Below, piece by piece: positions 1 through 10,520 of a stretch of DNA of 12,400 bases (positions are counted from its first letter, which is position 1; each line of letters begins with the position of its first letter). The notes under the pieces were generated by a model, which ran no database searches, was not told the origin of the DNA, and was given only the letters and a program-made list of their open reading frames with translations. The stretch is from Spirogloea muscicola (taxonomy: Eukaryota > Streptophyta > Zygnematophyceae > Spirogloeales > Spirogloeaceae), in contig WELB01000039.1 of NCBI GenBank assembly GCA_009602725.1, positions 766,759-779,158 on the forward strand, in the 5' to 3' direction. The translations under genes and the position numbers were made by a program.

Positions 1-197
1 CCTCCCCCCCACCCCACGACCCCCTTTTGTATCAATGCTACTCCTACTTTACCCCTCTTCTGTCCCATGTACTCCTTGTGCCCTCTCCCTCTTTTCGACC
101 CTCCTCGCTTGCACCACTCCCTGCTCTGTTCTCTTTCTCGTGCTCCTTTTCCCTCAGCTTACTCCAGACTGATACCAAAATGTTTTGCATGCTGCAG
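1..197 (+). other. Intron (3' part) upstream of the first visible TMEM135-like exon
   Basis: This stretch is strongly pyrimidine-rich, with C and CT runs, and ends in a good acceptor, GCATGCTGCAG, at 197. The next exon needs two bases from an exon outside the window (phase 2). The frame is open through this stretch, but its translation is low-complexity Pro/Leu/Ser and does not resemble the family, so I treat it as intron rather than coding. Confidence 0.6.
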
Positions 198-2747
198 ATA
201 TGCGTGGATCCAGCAGCCCCACAGCCTGCCACTGTCGTACATCGCCTTCCTGAACAAGCACGGCGGCAAGGACGTGCGGCTGATCGCTGCAGTGAGCGAC
301 GTCGCGGCGCCGCGGCGGCCCATCCCGGGCCCCGTGCTGGCCGCCGCCGAGGCGGCCATCCGCGAGCGGGGGCGCTGCAGCAATGCCGCCGTGGCTCTCG
401 ACCCCGCCATGGCCATCCCCTGCGAGGTCCGTCTCAACCTGGCACCTGCCCTACAATTGAACCCCTGTCCCTGGAACTTTACAAGAGCTGGACCTCAGAC
501 GATTTGCCAATGATCCGCAGAGTATTATATACTCTCACAGACTGTACAGAAGGTACCAACATTTGCGGTAAAGAGATAGTCCCAAAATTGAAAAGCAGGA
601 CATCCAGGTCACAGAATTCGAACCTACAGCCTTCTGTAACCAAAACAGATGATCATTCACTTTGAGCACTAGTTTAGGCAAGCCCCTATTTCAGGTAGGT
701 GGTTAGCTTCCCCCCCACATTAGCACCCTGACCTTGAACCACACATTGTGCAAATTTTCCAGTCTGACCTTAAAGTTCTCCACATTTTTTTGGAATATGA
801 CACTGTCCTTGACCTCTCCCTCACTCCTTCACAGCTATCTCCCTCAAAACCAGCCCAATCAATGTGACCCTCAAGTCACTTAGTGGGCTTGCGGACTATA
901 ATAATCCGTAGCAGCTGGGCTCCCTGCCTCCGCGGTTTGTGGCTGCAGCTGCTGCATGCGGGGCAGCGCTGCGGGCCTCACTTCCTGGCGTCCCTGTGGC
1001 CGGCCTTCTGGCGCGCCATCCCTGTGTACCTGCCTGTGTACCTGATACCTGCGCTCCTAGTGCACCGCCGCGCCGTCCTCTATCGGTCAGCGCGCCTGCC
1101 TGCTGCACCCCCCGACAAATTGACGGACTGATAAGCAGCTGCATGCCTTACTGAGAGGCCCACTGGCTGACCGACTGAATGAATTGAGCGACTGATCGAC
1201 TGACTGACGAGCAGACTGCCCTACTAATTGGCCATTGAGGTACTGCGTGCGTTCAGATGACCTCAATCATCGGTCCTTAGATCAAGTTTACTAAGCAGAC
1301 CTTGACTGCATGTGAGCGGCCGTGCTTCTTGCGCCAAATCCTGGCTCGCAGATTAATGTTAACTCCAAAGCAACCCCCACCACTCGCTGCTTCCACGTCG
1401 TGCAGGCCGCTGCCGATCCTGTCCAAGGTCGTCTTTGGTGCAGCACGCTCCAGCTTCTTCCTCAGCACCTTCTGCGCGTCGGCCTGGTCTGACAATCGGA
1501 CATCCTCGCATTTGAAGTTGCATACAACAAACCACAAGGCATCAGATTGTTAGTAACTGTTGAGGGGGGACATTGTCTACTGGCCAGCCAACTTACCTGT
1601 CCTTGGCCACAGCTTGGAGCCAGTGGACCTTGAGCGGAGCATGCAAGGAATTTACACTGATGCAGCAATTGCTGTGCGGCCCAACTCGTCTTGGTCAGCA
1701 CACGACTTGGACATGCACTAACTGCAAGCTCCACTCCTCTGCATCTGTCATCGTACTGTGCAGGCTGTGGACGTGCATAGTGCATCAGATCACTGGAAGG
1801 TGCAATGGTCCCCTCCTGGCGCTAGGCACGGTTAGACAACCTGATCCCTCTATCACAGCTACTTAATGCATACCTCATTGGGGCTAGATATTTGTTCATT
1901 CCTTTCTCTGGGCTTTACCAGCAATTGAGCCTTTAAAAGTAAATGAGCTCTTTGGGGCTCAGCTTTAGCTGCAGACTTGTACGCACTGGTTTGCCTCCTT
2001 CTGCATACTTGTATTTCCGCCTTGGTTGTTCATTGTTGTATCTCCTCAGAGCAGACAGAGCGCAGTGCTTATTTGTGCTAGTCAGGTAGAATACGTCACT
2101 GTTGAGAATACGTCATTACCAAAGTAAGAACTGAGGATCCCTACATTGAGAGCTTAGCCTAGATACATATTGAACCAGTTGCTGACAGTTGCTGAGTCTG
2201 CCATGGACCGTAATGCTGCTGCTGAAGTGCCAACATATAGCCATTTCGTTCTGCCACTGTGTAGTTCCCGGCAGGCCTGGCGGTAGTGCTGGAGAAGAAG
2301 ACGCGGCGCATGGAGCTGGCGCTCTACTGTCTCTCGCGAGCCGCTGAGAGCTTCGCCATCTGCGCCGCAGACTGGCCGTGGCTCCGCGGCTGGCTGGGCA
2401 GCAGCAAAGCGCCCTTACCGCGCGCAGACATCATGCTCTTCTGCGCTGGGACGGCGGTGATCATGCACTGCTACGCAGTCGAGCGCGACGTCTTCCGCTC
2501 CAAGTACCTGAACGTTCTGGATTGGGTGTTCGGTGTGCCAGGCCTGCTCGATGGCGTGCCATACGCTTCTGGCGTGCAGTCTGAGGGCGTTGCTATGCCC
2601 ATGAAACGGATCCTGTCCTTCACCGCCGTCACGTACGGACCGCCGCAGCTCTTGCCACTGGATCCCCTGGAGGATGGTGCTGAAGGCCGGCAGCGGCCGC
2701 TTCGGTCGCTCGGCACAGCGGCCAAAGGTGAAGCAGAAGACCTTTGA
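198..2747 (+). CDS. TMEM135-like multi-pass membrane protein, 5'-partial, five exons
   Basis: Exons 198-426, 949-1085, 1406-1486, 1764-1830 and 2265-2747 join in one frame (entry phase 2, then phases 0, 2, 2, 0) with GT-AG introns; the stop is TGA at 2745-2747. They give about 331 residues; the N-terminus lies before the window. Family features seen in order, in window residue numbers: YIAFLNKHGGK (about 14-24); a Cys-containing stretch ending in PCE, then LLHAGQRCGPHF; a membrane segment PVYLPVYLIPALLV (about 101-114); VVFGAARSSFFLSTFCASAW; an LALGTFPAGLAVVLEKKTRR block; and the C-terminal signature RADIMLFCAGTAVIMHCY followed by RSKYLNVLDWVFGVPG. Animal TMEM135 acts at mitochondria, peroxisomes and lipid droplets; the algal role is inferred only. 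Plant relatives, as I remember them, end soon after the WVFGVP motif, whereas this reading continues for about 68 residues. The tail could be genuine or hide an unrecognised last intron. No TGTAA poly(A) signal was seen downstream. Confidence 0.8.
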
Positions 2748-3450
2748 GCAAGAGCCACCTCTGGCAATGCAGCTGCAGGCGACTCCTGCGCAGCTCGCGG
2801 TGGCCCAAAGTGCTTGACGAATTCGTCGTTGCATCGGCTCTTTCTATGTGAGCTGGGCAAGCTCGTCATACCACACGCTCAGACGGAATTGGTGGATCGG
2901 CTTGGCCTTGAGCATGCGAGCATCTAGATGATGTCTTGCATCTGCATGTATCACTCTCCTTGACCTTATATTTACCCACTTTGAATAGCTTGTTCCCCCC
3001 CCTTTCACCCATTTTTATGACGTCAAATCATTGTACTCCTCCTTTCGGCAGTGAAGCCCCTGGTCCTTGCAATGAGCAACCATAGTAACCATTGACATGC
3101 GCTGACGTCCAGCCCAGTTGTCTATACGAAAATAGAATCCTTAACAAGGCACCCCCCCAACTCTAAGCATAAGTCAAATAAATTTGCCACCTGTGATATG
3201 ATACAGACACATGGTATGTAGGAGTCTTGCCATGTATAGCAGGCACAGCTTGCGCTGTCAGGCTATACATAAACTCCGCACAGCATGCACCAACGTAATC
3301 TAGTGAGGGTTCTACATTGTGGGCGAGTTGATGAAGCCACAAGGGTTCTGCTGTGCTCGAACATGGACTCACCCCTCTGCAAGGCAGCCAAGTATGATCT
3401 GGACATCAAAAAAAATTAACATGCCTGGCACGCCAGCTAGAAGGGCTTCA
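2748..3450. other. Convergent intergenic spacer, no gene seen
   Basis: About 700 bases lie between the stops of two convergent genes. They should contain both 3' UTRs. No open frame here looks coding and no RNA gene is apparent. A TGTAA motif, the usual chlorophyte poly(A) signal, was not found on the plus strand, nor its complement TTACA for the minus-strand gene, so neither cleavage site can be placed. A palindromic TGACGTCA occurs at 3018-3025, and there are short C runs at 2995-3003 and 3152-3158. Confidence 0.6.
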
Positions 3451-6400
3451 TCAAAGCACCTCATTGATTGAAAATCTTGAGTCAACGGCGGCACTCTTGT
3501 GCTCCAAGGCCCTAAGCAGCCTCTCCCTCAAGCTCTGCTCCAGAGCCCGCTTTTTCTCCTCATTGGTCGCCCTTAGGTTGCTGTGCATACCTCCTAGACT
3601 TGACTGACCTTGTCTGAAGTCGTTGCAAGACATAGCAACTTCACAGACATTGTCTGTGCAGCGGAGCGAAGCTGACATCTGGTCAACTGGCTCACACTCC
3701 CTCCTATCATCTATGACTGTTCCATCTGCTTCTGACCGATTGCCTGCCTGCCCCAAGGAGCACAATCCTTTTGACTGCCTTCTTACACCTGTTTCCCTAC
3801 TGGCTGTCTGCTGAGGTACTGCGCTATGAGTACCGTTCCGAGAGGCGAAATCAGCATGGTTGTGGGAAGAGCAACACCCAGCAGCTTGCTCTCGCGCACG
3901 GTCTGACTCTTGCCCTCCTACTGCGCTATCAATATTGTAGCGAGAGGCGACTTCAGCATGGTTCTGGGAAGAGCAACACCCAGCAGCTTGCTTCCGCGCA
4001 CGGTCTGGCCCTTGCCCTCCGTCCAGCAAGCATTGCTGCGCGCCTGTCTGCAAGGGTGTGTCGTTGTGGTCCTGGTACTGCACGAGCATGTCATATGCTT
4101 CCATAGCGTAGGGGCTGAGAGCAAAGCACCTGCACAAGTGGGACCGCACAGTTATTGAGTGGGCCACATCTTCGTGTTCATGACTTCAGAAAAGCACAGA
4201 CGTAGCAAGCAGCAGTTTGAGTGATCATCGTCAGCACCAGTCTCTTGAACATTCAGACATGACACCTGCCTTCGGAGGCTCTGTCCATGGACAATAGATA
4301 CACCCAATAAACAAAGCTACTGCAAGCTGTCAGTCGACACATTGGCAGATGCTGATCCTGTACCTCAGTTCGTGCCAAAAGTGAAGGGCTCCGCTACCCA
4401 AAAATGGCGTCAATTGTCGAGCTGCTTCATGGGCTGCTGCTACATCCTTGTCAAGCTGGCCATCCTGGTGTGCTTGGCTTATGAAGGACCTGCTCCCTAA
4501 TCGCTTCTCCAAATGTGACGTCCAAATGCCGAGCACAAAGTGCACAAGGAGGGATACATCTGAGTCTCTCAACAGAGCCTGCACAGTTAAACGAGTAACG
4601 GGGTCAGCGTACCTTGATGAGGTACAATAAAGCAGCGCCCATGATGAAGACCTAATTTGTATGGTACACTCAAGATATGCCTGCCAGTGACATGTTGAAT
4701 TTCTGTGTTGATACTAGCTTTATTAAGGAGCACAAAAGACATCTCTACTTCCAAGAACCTTAGAGACAAAGCTTGACACAAGAGCAATCCTGAGGACCTT
4801 CAGCTCCCGGGCCACCCAAGGCTCTAACCGCCTCATCATGCGCCTCCTTCTTGCCTCATCACAAGCCAACCTCTGCTCTCCAGAAATAAAGTGCACTTGA
4901 TTACAGCAAGCAAACACAGAGTTGATATGGTGCGCTGGCACCTGCCTGCAGTATGAAGGGACAACAGCTAGCTATATGCATTACCTGCCAGTTCGCTTCC
5001 TGGTTTCCACCTAACTTAATTGCATGAAGACCCAACCTGTAGATGCTGTTTCAAAACACGGAGCAAAGGCAACATCAAAGTATGCAAGCCCAGAGTCACA
5101 TGTCCACAGCCACTTGACAAAGTTCTTGCTCCATAAGGCCTAGGCCAGCACTTTGCCTGAAATGAGCAACCAGCCTTGCCAGGTCTCTCATAATAGTTGA
5201 GCTGGTGCAGAAGCGCACCTTGCACGCCAACTCAGGGCATCACGTCCTTGCTGAGAACCGTGCTGCAGTGACTCCATTGGTAAGCTTGAACCTTGCAATG
5301 CATTTGGAGGGAAAGTCCTCTGCACAGGTAGCGGGCGTGTGCAATCCAACTGCTGAGATCTGCCTGCCTCTGAGCGCAGCGTACGTTGGAGCCTGAAGTA
5401 GTAAGGACTAGGCCTTGTGGTTGTCTCACTCCTGCCACCACCAGTGCTTCAAACCACTATCACCCATAAGCCAAGTAGCTCTGGAAGTAGAGGTAATTGT
5501 ACTCAACGAGTGCACCACTTTCCAAGGATAAGGCAGAGACTCCTTCTTCACAAGACCAGTTCCCTTGTTGCTAAGCAAGCTCCAATCCTGGTTGGCTGTA
5601 ATACGAGGCGTGAGCAACAGCCAGCATACCCTCTTCTCGCGGGACCAGCACGCCTGCGCCTCTCCTGACGCTGCCTATCCAGCTGATCCCGGCTGTGCTG
5701 AAGCCAGCCGGGCTCCCGAGCGCCCCCATCCACGACAAGGTCCAGCCAATGACTTGCCGTTTCCTTCTCCTTGCTCTCAATTGGGAGCAAGGGCAGTACT
5801 TTCTCCTTGTACGAGCCATCCCCATGGATGTTGTAGTACCAACCAACGTACTCCGCTTTGCAGAGTGGACAGAGGCGCCGCACTTTGCTCCACTGTACAG
5901 AGAGGCAGCACGAGACGCAATTAGACGTGCTCAAACCGCTCAAAAATACCTCCAAAGTGCACTCAAAATCTGCAGTCCTGTATGAATGATCTTGCCAATG
6001 ACTCTGCGTCCGTAACGCACAACGATCTGGTGAAAATTGAGATTCACTGCAAGTATGCAAAACTTCTGGCCACAATCAACCTCAACAGCAGGCCTGTATG
6101 ACAGCAGTACCCACTCTGATTCTCGAGGAGTATGGCAGAATGATTGCAGTCTGGTTAAGGAGCTGCAGCATCGCGTTTTGCAGCCAACCAGACCTTATCG
6201 ATGCAGCTCACGCAGTAGCTGTGCATGCACCAGCAGAGGACCGCCTTGTTGGCATCCTCCAGGTCCGCTAGACAGATGGGGCAGGCAGGGTGGTCCGTTC
6301 CTGCCGCTATCGTCGCCGCAGTGGACGTCGCCGTCGCCACCACCGTCGCCGTCCCAAACTTGCCGTCGGCATCCGCGGACGTCGGAGTTGGCCGGCGGGC

Positions 6401-6610
6401 CTCTATGCCGCTGCAATGCGCCACGGAGGCTGCACGAGCTTTGCCACTACAGCGGCTGCCGCCGCTGCTGCCGCCGCTGCCGCCGCTGCCGCCGCCCTCA
6501 TGGTCGTCCGGTACGCCTGCCCACACTCCAAGGCTGGGCAGCCACACCTGCACGCGCGCCGCCCCTGGCGGCGGCGGCGGCGGCGACGGCGGCGGCGGAG
6601 GCGGCGGCAT
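3451..6610 (-). CDS. Topors-like RING-HC E3 ubiquitin ligase, about 558 residues, six exons (one tentative)
   Basis: In transcription order the exons are 6610-6194, 5892-5630, a tentative 5319-5292, 4872-4798, 4578-4364 and 4129-3451. Phases agree throughout (0, 2, 0, 0, 2). The start is the only ATG in frame after upstream stops in exon 1. The protein begins with poly-Pro and Gly/Ser runs, then a C3HC4 RING: Cys110, Cys113, Cys128, His130, Cys133, Cys136, Cys147 and Cys150, ending CIDK joined to WSKVRRLCPLCK. A basic RQERRRR stretch follows. A helical region then carries RRLEPWVARELK joined to ALLRDSDVSLLVHFVLGIW, and TPFLGSGALHFWHELR joined to CFALSPYAMEAYD. The last joins match the conserved post-RING region of Topors (HEF..FARSPFNM.AFD in the human protein). 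RING-HC proteins bind an E2 through zinc-held loops and transfer ubiquitin; the substrate is unknown. The C-terminal third is polar and includes a 34-residue duplication. The segment between the basic stretch and residue 237 is the weak part of the model. It is divergent from the transporter gene. Confidence 0.8.
3817..4020 (-). repeat. Two-copy 102-base in-frame tandem repeat in the ligase last exon
   Basis: The copies are 3919-4020 and 3817-3918. Each encodes 34 residues of the pattern GGQ..DRAR.QAAGCCSS.NHA..ASR....SAV. The shared core GGGAAGAGCAACACCCAGCA on the plus strand recurs at a spacing of exactly 102 bases. The copies differ at several residues. The unit has a paired Cys (GCCSS) and a His, but no known motif was recognised. 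It lies in a polar, probably disordered, tail. Confidence 0.9.
5292..5319 (-). other. Tentative 28-base microexon of the RING ligase gene
   Basis: The segment is preceded on the minus strand by CCTGTGCAG and followed by GTTCAAG. It supplies one base plus nine codons, GLSLQMHCK, and so converts the phase-2 donor after 5630 into the phase-0 acceptor before 4872. Support is phase agreement and splice-site fit only; the residues are not recognisable. The alternative is a direct join of 5630 to an AG ending at 4871, which also keeps the frame. Confidence 0.3.
6450..6610 (-). repeat. GCC/CGG triplet runs in ligase exon 1 (poly-Pro and Gly/Ser)
   Basis: On the plus strand, 6566-6608 is largely GGC/GGCGAC/GGA triplets, read on the minus strand as a poly-proline start with one serine. 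The segment 6456-6498 is CCG/CTG triplets, read as GGSGGSGGSSGG. Such triplet tracts tend to vary in length between strains. In-frame length change would be tolerated in these linkers. Confidence 0.85.
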
Positions 6611-7262
6611 GTGAGCGTGTCCCGTCTCTTCTAGCAGTGAGCTGCCATATTCTTATCAATGCAGCTACACTGAAAGCCCGGGTAGACAGATCCTACACAT
6701 AACAGAGTCTTCCAGGACACAGCCTGCCCCCAGCCTGCGGTCGGCGATGCTGGGATCTACTAATCAATGGTTATCCGACGGGGCCAACAGCCGAGGCGGA
6801 GTCCAATGCCATATCCGAGCGCCGCCCGACATCGGCGCGGCGGGGCGGCGCTGCATTTCGCTCGCTGCGGGTAACGGCGCAATCTGGCGCGCCGCGGGAA
6901 AACATTGGCCGACGGAACTTCGCCGGCGAGTTGTCGGGCGCTTGCCCGATGGCGGCAGACGACCGCCCGACGGGGGAAGGCCTGTGCACTTTTTGGCGGC
7001 GAGGCCCGCGGCCGCAGATCCGGGGGCTCTGGTGGAATTGCCCCCTTCATTCTCGAGCTCCTCTCTGGTAACAGCCATTATCTGATTGGGCGCTTGAATC
7101 GAGCGCTGGGATTTGGACGCGAAAATTGGCTGGCCCAGACCACACCACCCCCAGCCCCGCCCGCCAGTCCAACCGCCTCGAGGAAACGGCTGCCGTTTAG
7201 TCTGCCCGCCCTGTCCAGGGTCGGCGGCGGCAGCGGCGGCGGCGGCGGCGGCCGCGACGTCG
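6611..7262. promoter_or_regulatory. Divergent promoter region between the RING ligase and the transporter
   Basis: About 650 bases separate the two divergent start codons, so the stretch must carry both 5' UTRs and probably both promoters. It is GC-rich and has no clear TATA box. The octamer CGCCCGAC occurs at 6823-6830 and 6964-6971 and in reverse complement at 6933-6940. The reverse copy is part of an inverted repeat, TCGGGC (6934-6939) with GCCCGA (6944-6949). A CGG tract at 7223-7251 lies just before the transporter ATG. A 259-codon minus frame crosses the region, but it looks like a GC-rich accident. Confidence 0.6.
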
Positions 7263-10198
7263 ATGGAAGCAGGCTCCTGGAAGTACCGAGGCGGCCTAGT
7301 GCTCATCGGATGCGTCGTGCTCATCTGGGTAGCATCCGCTGAGGTCACGCAGGTTGGCCCCCGCAGCATCCTGCACTCGCCTGGCGGATGTGTTGAGTTA
7401 GGGGTCTCATGTTGCGGCTGCCACGGCTTCGGCTCGGGTGCTGGCCTTGTAATAGTGTTGAGTGCACTACTTGGCCGTTCGAGCATCATCACAAACAGCC
7501 CCTGTGCTGCTGATAAGGGAAAGCAGGGTTTGCATCTGACCACATCTGGAGTCGAGTGATGCCTGCATGGTTGTCCTGGTCATCGCTGCGCCTTTGCAGT
7601 AGTCGTGTGCATTGGCTAGATGCTAGAGTGCAGCAGCTGACACATCACCTTCGACTCACGAGAAGATTGGTTGGTGTTGTCTTGCTTGTACTCTATGGAT
7701 TGACTTGTCCATGGATCTGAGCGTGGTTGTAGTGGGCACGTCAGCACATCCGATTTGATAATGCCTTGCACCCGTGACGTGAGGAGCTCTTTTCAGGCCT
7801 ACATGCTATTGTAGGATACAGTGTGGAGCATCAGTGCCTGCCATCAATTTTGTGCTGAAAGTTGGAACATCATACTTCCCTGCAGGAGATTTATACAAAG
7901 TACGACCATCCCTTCATCATTACATGGCTGGGAGCCTCGTTGCTGGCTATATACCTACCTGTCAACTTGCTGAAGAACCTGCTAAAAGCACTGCTGCAGC
8001 CAAAGGGCACGCTGACAGCCAAGGGAAGCGTTCCTGACTTCACGGTCAGCCTTCCACCTCGGAAGGACATAAGCCTAGCAGACAAATCCCCGCGCAAGTC
8101 AAACGGATTTGAGCTCCAGGGAGGTCCTGCGAACTTCAATGACGAGGAGGAAGCACACGGCCTCTTGTCCAGGACATTTGACGGTATAGAGGCCCCTCGA
8201 CATGTGGAAGCTCTTACCAAGTGGCAGGTGTTCAAGATATCGGCTGTTCTGGCACCTTTGTGGCTTGTGACAGAGGTAATTGTGCTTCCTACTGTCTGCT
8301 TTGCCAAGATCTGCCACTGTGATTATGGTACATTGCAAACGGCATGGTATGGCTAGATCCTCACTGCTGTGATCTTGTGCTTCAGCACCACTCAAGGCGA
8401 GACCTGTCCTGCTTTGAGGAAGGGAGGGCTTCATCTTCTTTGAGCGGAAGCATGGTTGCATGCTCGTTGATCTGGCACATTACTTGTGTGTTGCAGTATC
8501 TTTCCAACAGCTCTCTGTCATTGACAAGTGTGGCCAGCACAACAATACTTTCATCTACGTCTGGCCTCTTCACGCTGCTCTTTGGGGCCATCTTGGGGAC
8601 TGAGACTCTCACCTTGTCCAAGATTCTGGCAACTATCATTACCATTGCAGGAGTTGTGATGACAGAGGTAGGGAAGACAAAGAAGTTGATACTAGATCAA
8701 GCGGCGGCAGGAGCTGCAATAGCTACCAAGTGAGTTGCTACCTCGGCCTCCAGCTATTTCATATATTGTCTCAAAGAGATGGTAGCAACACTGTAACTGG
8801 AGATTCCTGGTGCTCTCATGTATGAGTTGCAATCGATTTGGCTCGCACAGATAAAAAGAGATTGAGATATGAGCTGCGAATGGTTGAAGCATTAGTCAAG
8901 ACTTGTATGATTGCTCTAGCTTGCATCATGTGGCCTGGCTCATTGATTGCTGTTGTGGCATCTGCTGAGAAGCTGCAGGTTTTCTTCACTGCTTAGCAAT
9001 CTGATCAAATCCAAATCAACCCGTCATGTGCGCAGTACTCCAGAGCATTCACTCCTGGGAGATACATTGGGTCTACTCTCAGCAGTCTCGTATGGCGTGT
9101 TCACAGGTGCTCATATGCAGATGAGACTGCTGTCAAGCAATTTGACCTGGGTTGCAGCTTCATGACTCTGCAGAAGGAGCACTAAGAATGCATCATTGCT
9201 GTTACGCGTGTCCTTTCAGTTTTTCTCAAAAGGTTTGTGGGATCCGAGGAGGCAGTGGATATGCAGCAGGTCTTTGGCTTCATGGGATGCATTTCCATGT
9301 TCTGCCTGGGCTGGCTAGGTATGCTGTCTTGCTCTGTGCATGCAGACCTTGCTTCATACGTTCAACAAGCTGCCCTATGCGTTTTGCTCAGTGCGGTATC
9401 TATTTGTACTTAGGAACCACACAGATCAATTGAGGTCAAAAGCATGTAGGATGTACAAGTGTCTCCAGTATGCCTCTGCTGTCTCTTCAGATGAGGGGCA
9501 CTTCGTCAGCTTCCATGTGATGATTTGATTGTCCCCATCACATTTTGATAGTCGACATTTTGACTGTTTGCGCAGTCATTCCGTTGATTGGCCTGGGCTG
9601 GGAGCCCCCTTTAGCTCTGCCTAGATCACATGCGCTTGATGAAGATATCTTGGCGAATGGTTTAGTTGGAAGCGTTCTCTCTGATTACTTCTGGTACATG
9701 TGTAGTCGATGATATGTATGGCCAGATTGAGCATTGACATGTGCATGGCATCTTTTCTAAAGTCCTTATTTGAGGATCAGGATGTCGTCTCATGAAGATG
9801 GAGCTCAACTTCGCTTGTGTGATTGCATTTGAGCAGGGCTCTATCTGTTGTCTGGACGACTCCACTGGTGGCTACGTTAGGGTTGTCTCTCACCATACCT
9901 CTCGCCATGATGGCTGACATCGTTTTGCATGGAGCATCTTATTCATACGTATACATCCTCGGCTCAGCTCAGGTACACAGATAGTGCCCGTCAAAGCATT
10001 GCATGCAGGTCATCGACCAATGTAGCTACATGCCTCTTTTCTCTTGCTAATATTACCAGTTGCTGATCGCAATGTATACCAGCCATGGGCAGTTTTGACC
10101 TCTGTCGTCGATGTTTGCAGGTCTTTGCAGGTTTTCTTATAGCAAATCTTAGTGATCAGTGCTCATCGAAGAGGCAGACCAAGCCAGCTGTGAGATAA
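7263..10198 (+). CDS. SLC35F5 / THI74-like EamA-fold transporter, complete, eight exons, 404 residues
   Basis: Exons 7263-7352, 7886-8275, 8497-8729, 9036-9106, 9220-9318, 9576-9693, 9837-9972 and 10121-10198 total 1215 bases with a TAA stop. All introns are GT-AG and the phases agree at every join (0, 0, 2, 1, 1, 2, 0). Family landmarks: WKYRGGLVLIGCVVLIWVAS (residues 6-25, first membrane helix); IYTKYDHPFIITWLGASL (32-49); a hydrophilic loop about 65-135; NSSLSLTSVASTTILSSTSG then LFTLLFG; GDTLGLLSAVSYGVFT joined to VFLKRFVG and VDMQQVFGFMG; LANGLVGSVLSDYFW joined to ALSVVWTTPLVATLG, LSLTIPLAMMAD; and VFAGFLIANLSD near the end. This is the layout of SLC35F5 and yeast vacuolar THI74-type drug/metabolite transporters, with about ten helices in two EamA halves. 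The substrate is unknown; a vacuolar or other endomembrane site is inferred from the family. The ATG follows a CGG-rich leader and directly precedes the first helix. Exon 4 has three in-phase acceptor choices. Confidence 0.88.
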
Positions 10199-10520
10199 CA
10201 ACAAGTGCTCCTCTCCCTCTTGATTGCGCCAAATTGCTCTAGTACTCTCTCCGTATAAGGTATTGCGTCATCCTTGGCGTGAAAATAGGAGAGCATGCAG
10301 AGCCTTCTTGTGTGCCCGAGAAAGGGAGGTGGAGCAAGAAGCATAGATATTTTTGCAGTAGGTCATGGCTTCTCAAGCAGTAGATGCATGCCTGGTGATT
10401 TAGTTGTCCCTTTGAACCTTCTCTAAGCTGCCCTTTTTGAAGTTCTTTTTGGTCATAAGTCCCTTGACTGAGTCTTGCGGTGTTTTGCAAATTACTGGCT
10501 TGCTGTAACGACTTCGTCAA
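10199..10520 (+). other. Probable 3' UTR of the transporter with a TGTAA poly(A) signal
   Basis: After the TAA at 10196-10198 no coding frame continues. The pentamer TGTAA, the usual chlorophyte poly(A) signal, occurs at 10504-10508. This would give a 3' UTR of roughly 320 bases. A pentamer is weak evidence by itself. Confidence 0.4.

Noticed and set aside
27-665. 212-codon plus-strand open frame at the left end
   Set aside because: It runs through the TMEM135-like exon in the wrong frame and gives low-complexity Arg/Pro/Gly text. The overlapping frame at 199-426 matches the family.
1163-1220. Degenerate GACTGA-type repeats inside the TMEM135-like intron
   Set aside because: Short, imperfect simple sequence in an intron with no sign of function; not a CRISPR-like array because spacing and units are irregular.
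3018-3025. TGACGTCA palindrome (CRE/bZIP-like)
   Set aside because: A single 8-base match in a convergent 3' intergenic region, far from any start codon seen, is not enough for a regulatory call.
6290-6634. Plus-strand open frames over ligase exon 1 rich in Ala, Arg or Pro
   Set aside because: They are antisense shadows of the triplet repeats; the minus frame carries the RING zinc ligands.
6764-7543. 259-codon minus-strand open frame across the divergent promoter
   Set aside because: It owes its length to GC-rich sequence and CGG triplets, includes a poly-Ala run, covers transporter exon 1 on the other strand, and shows no recognisable domain.
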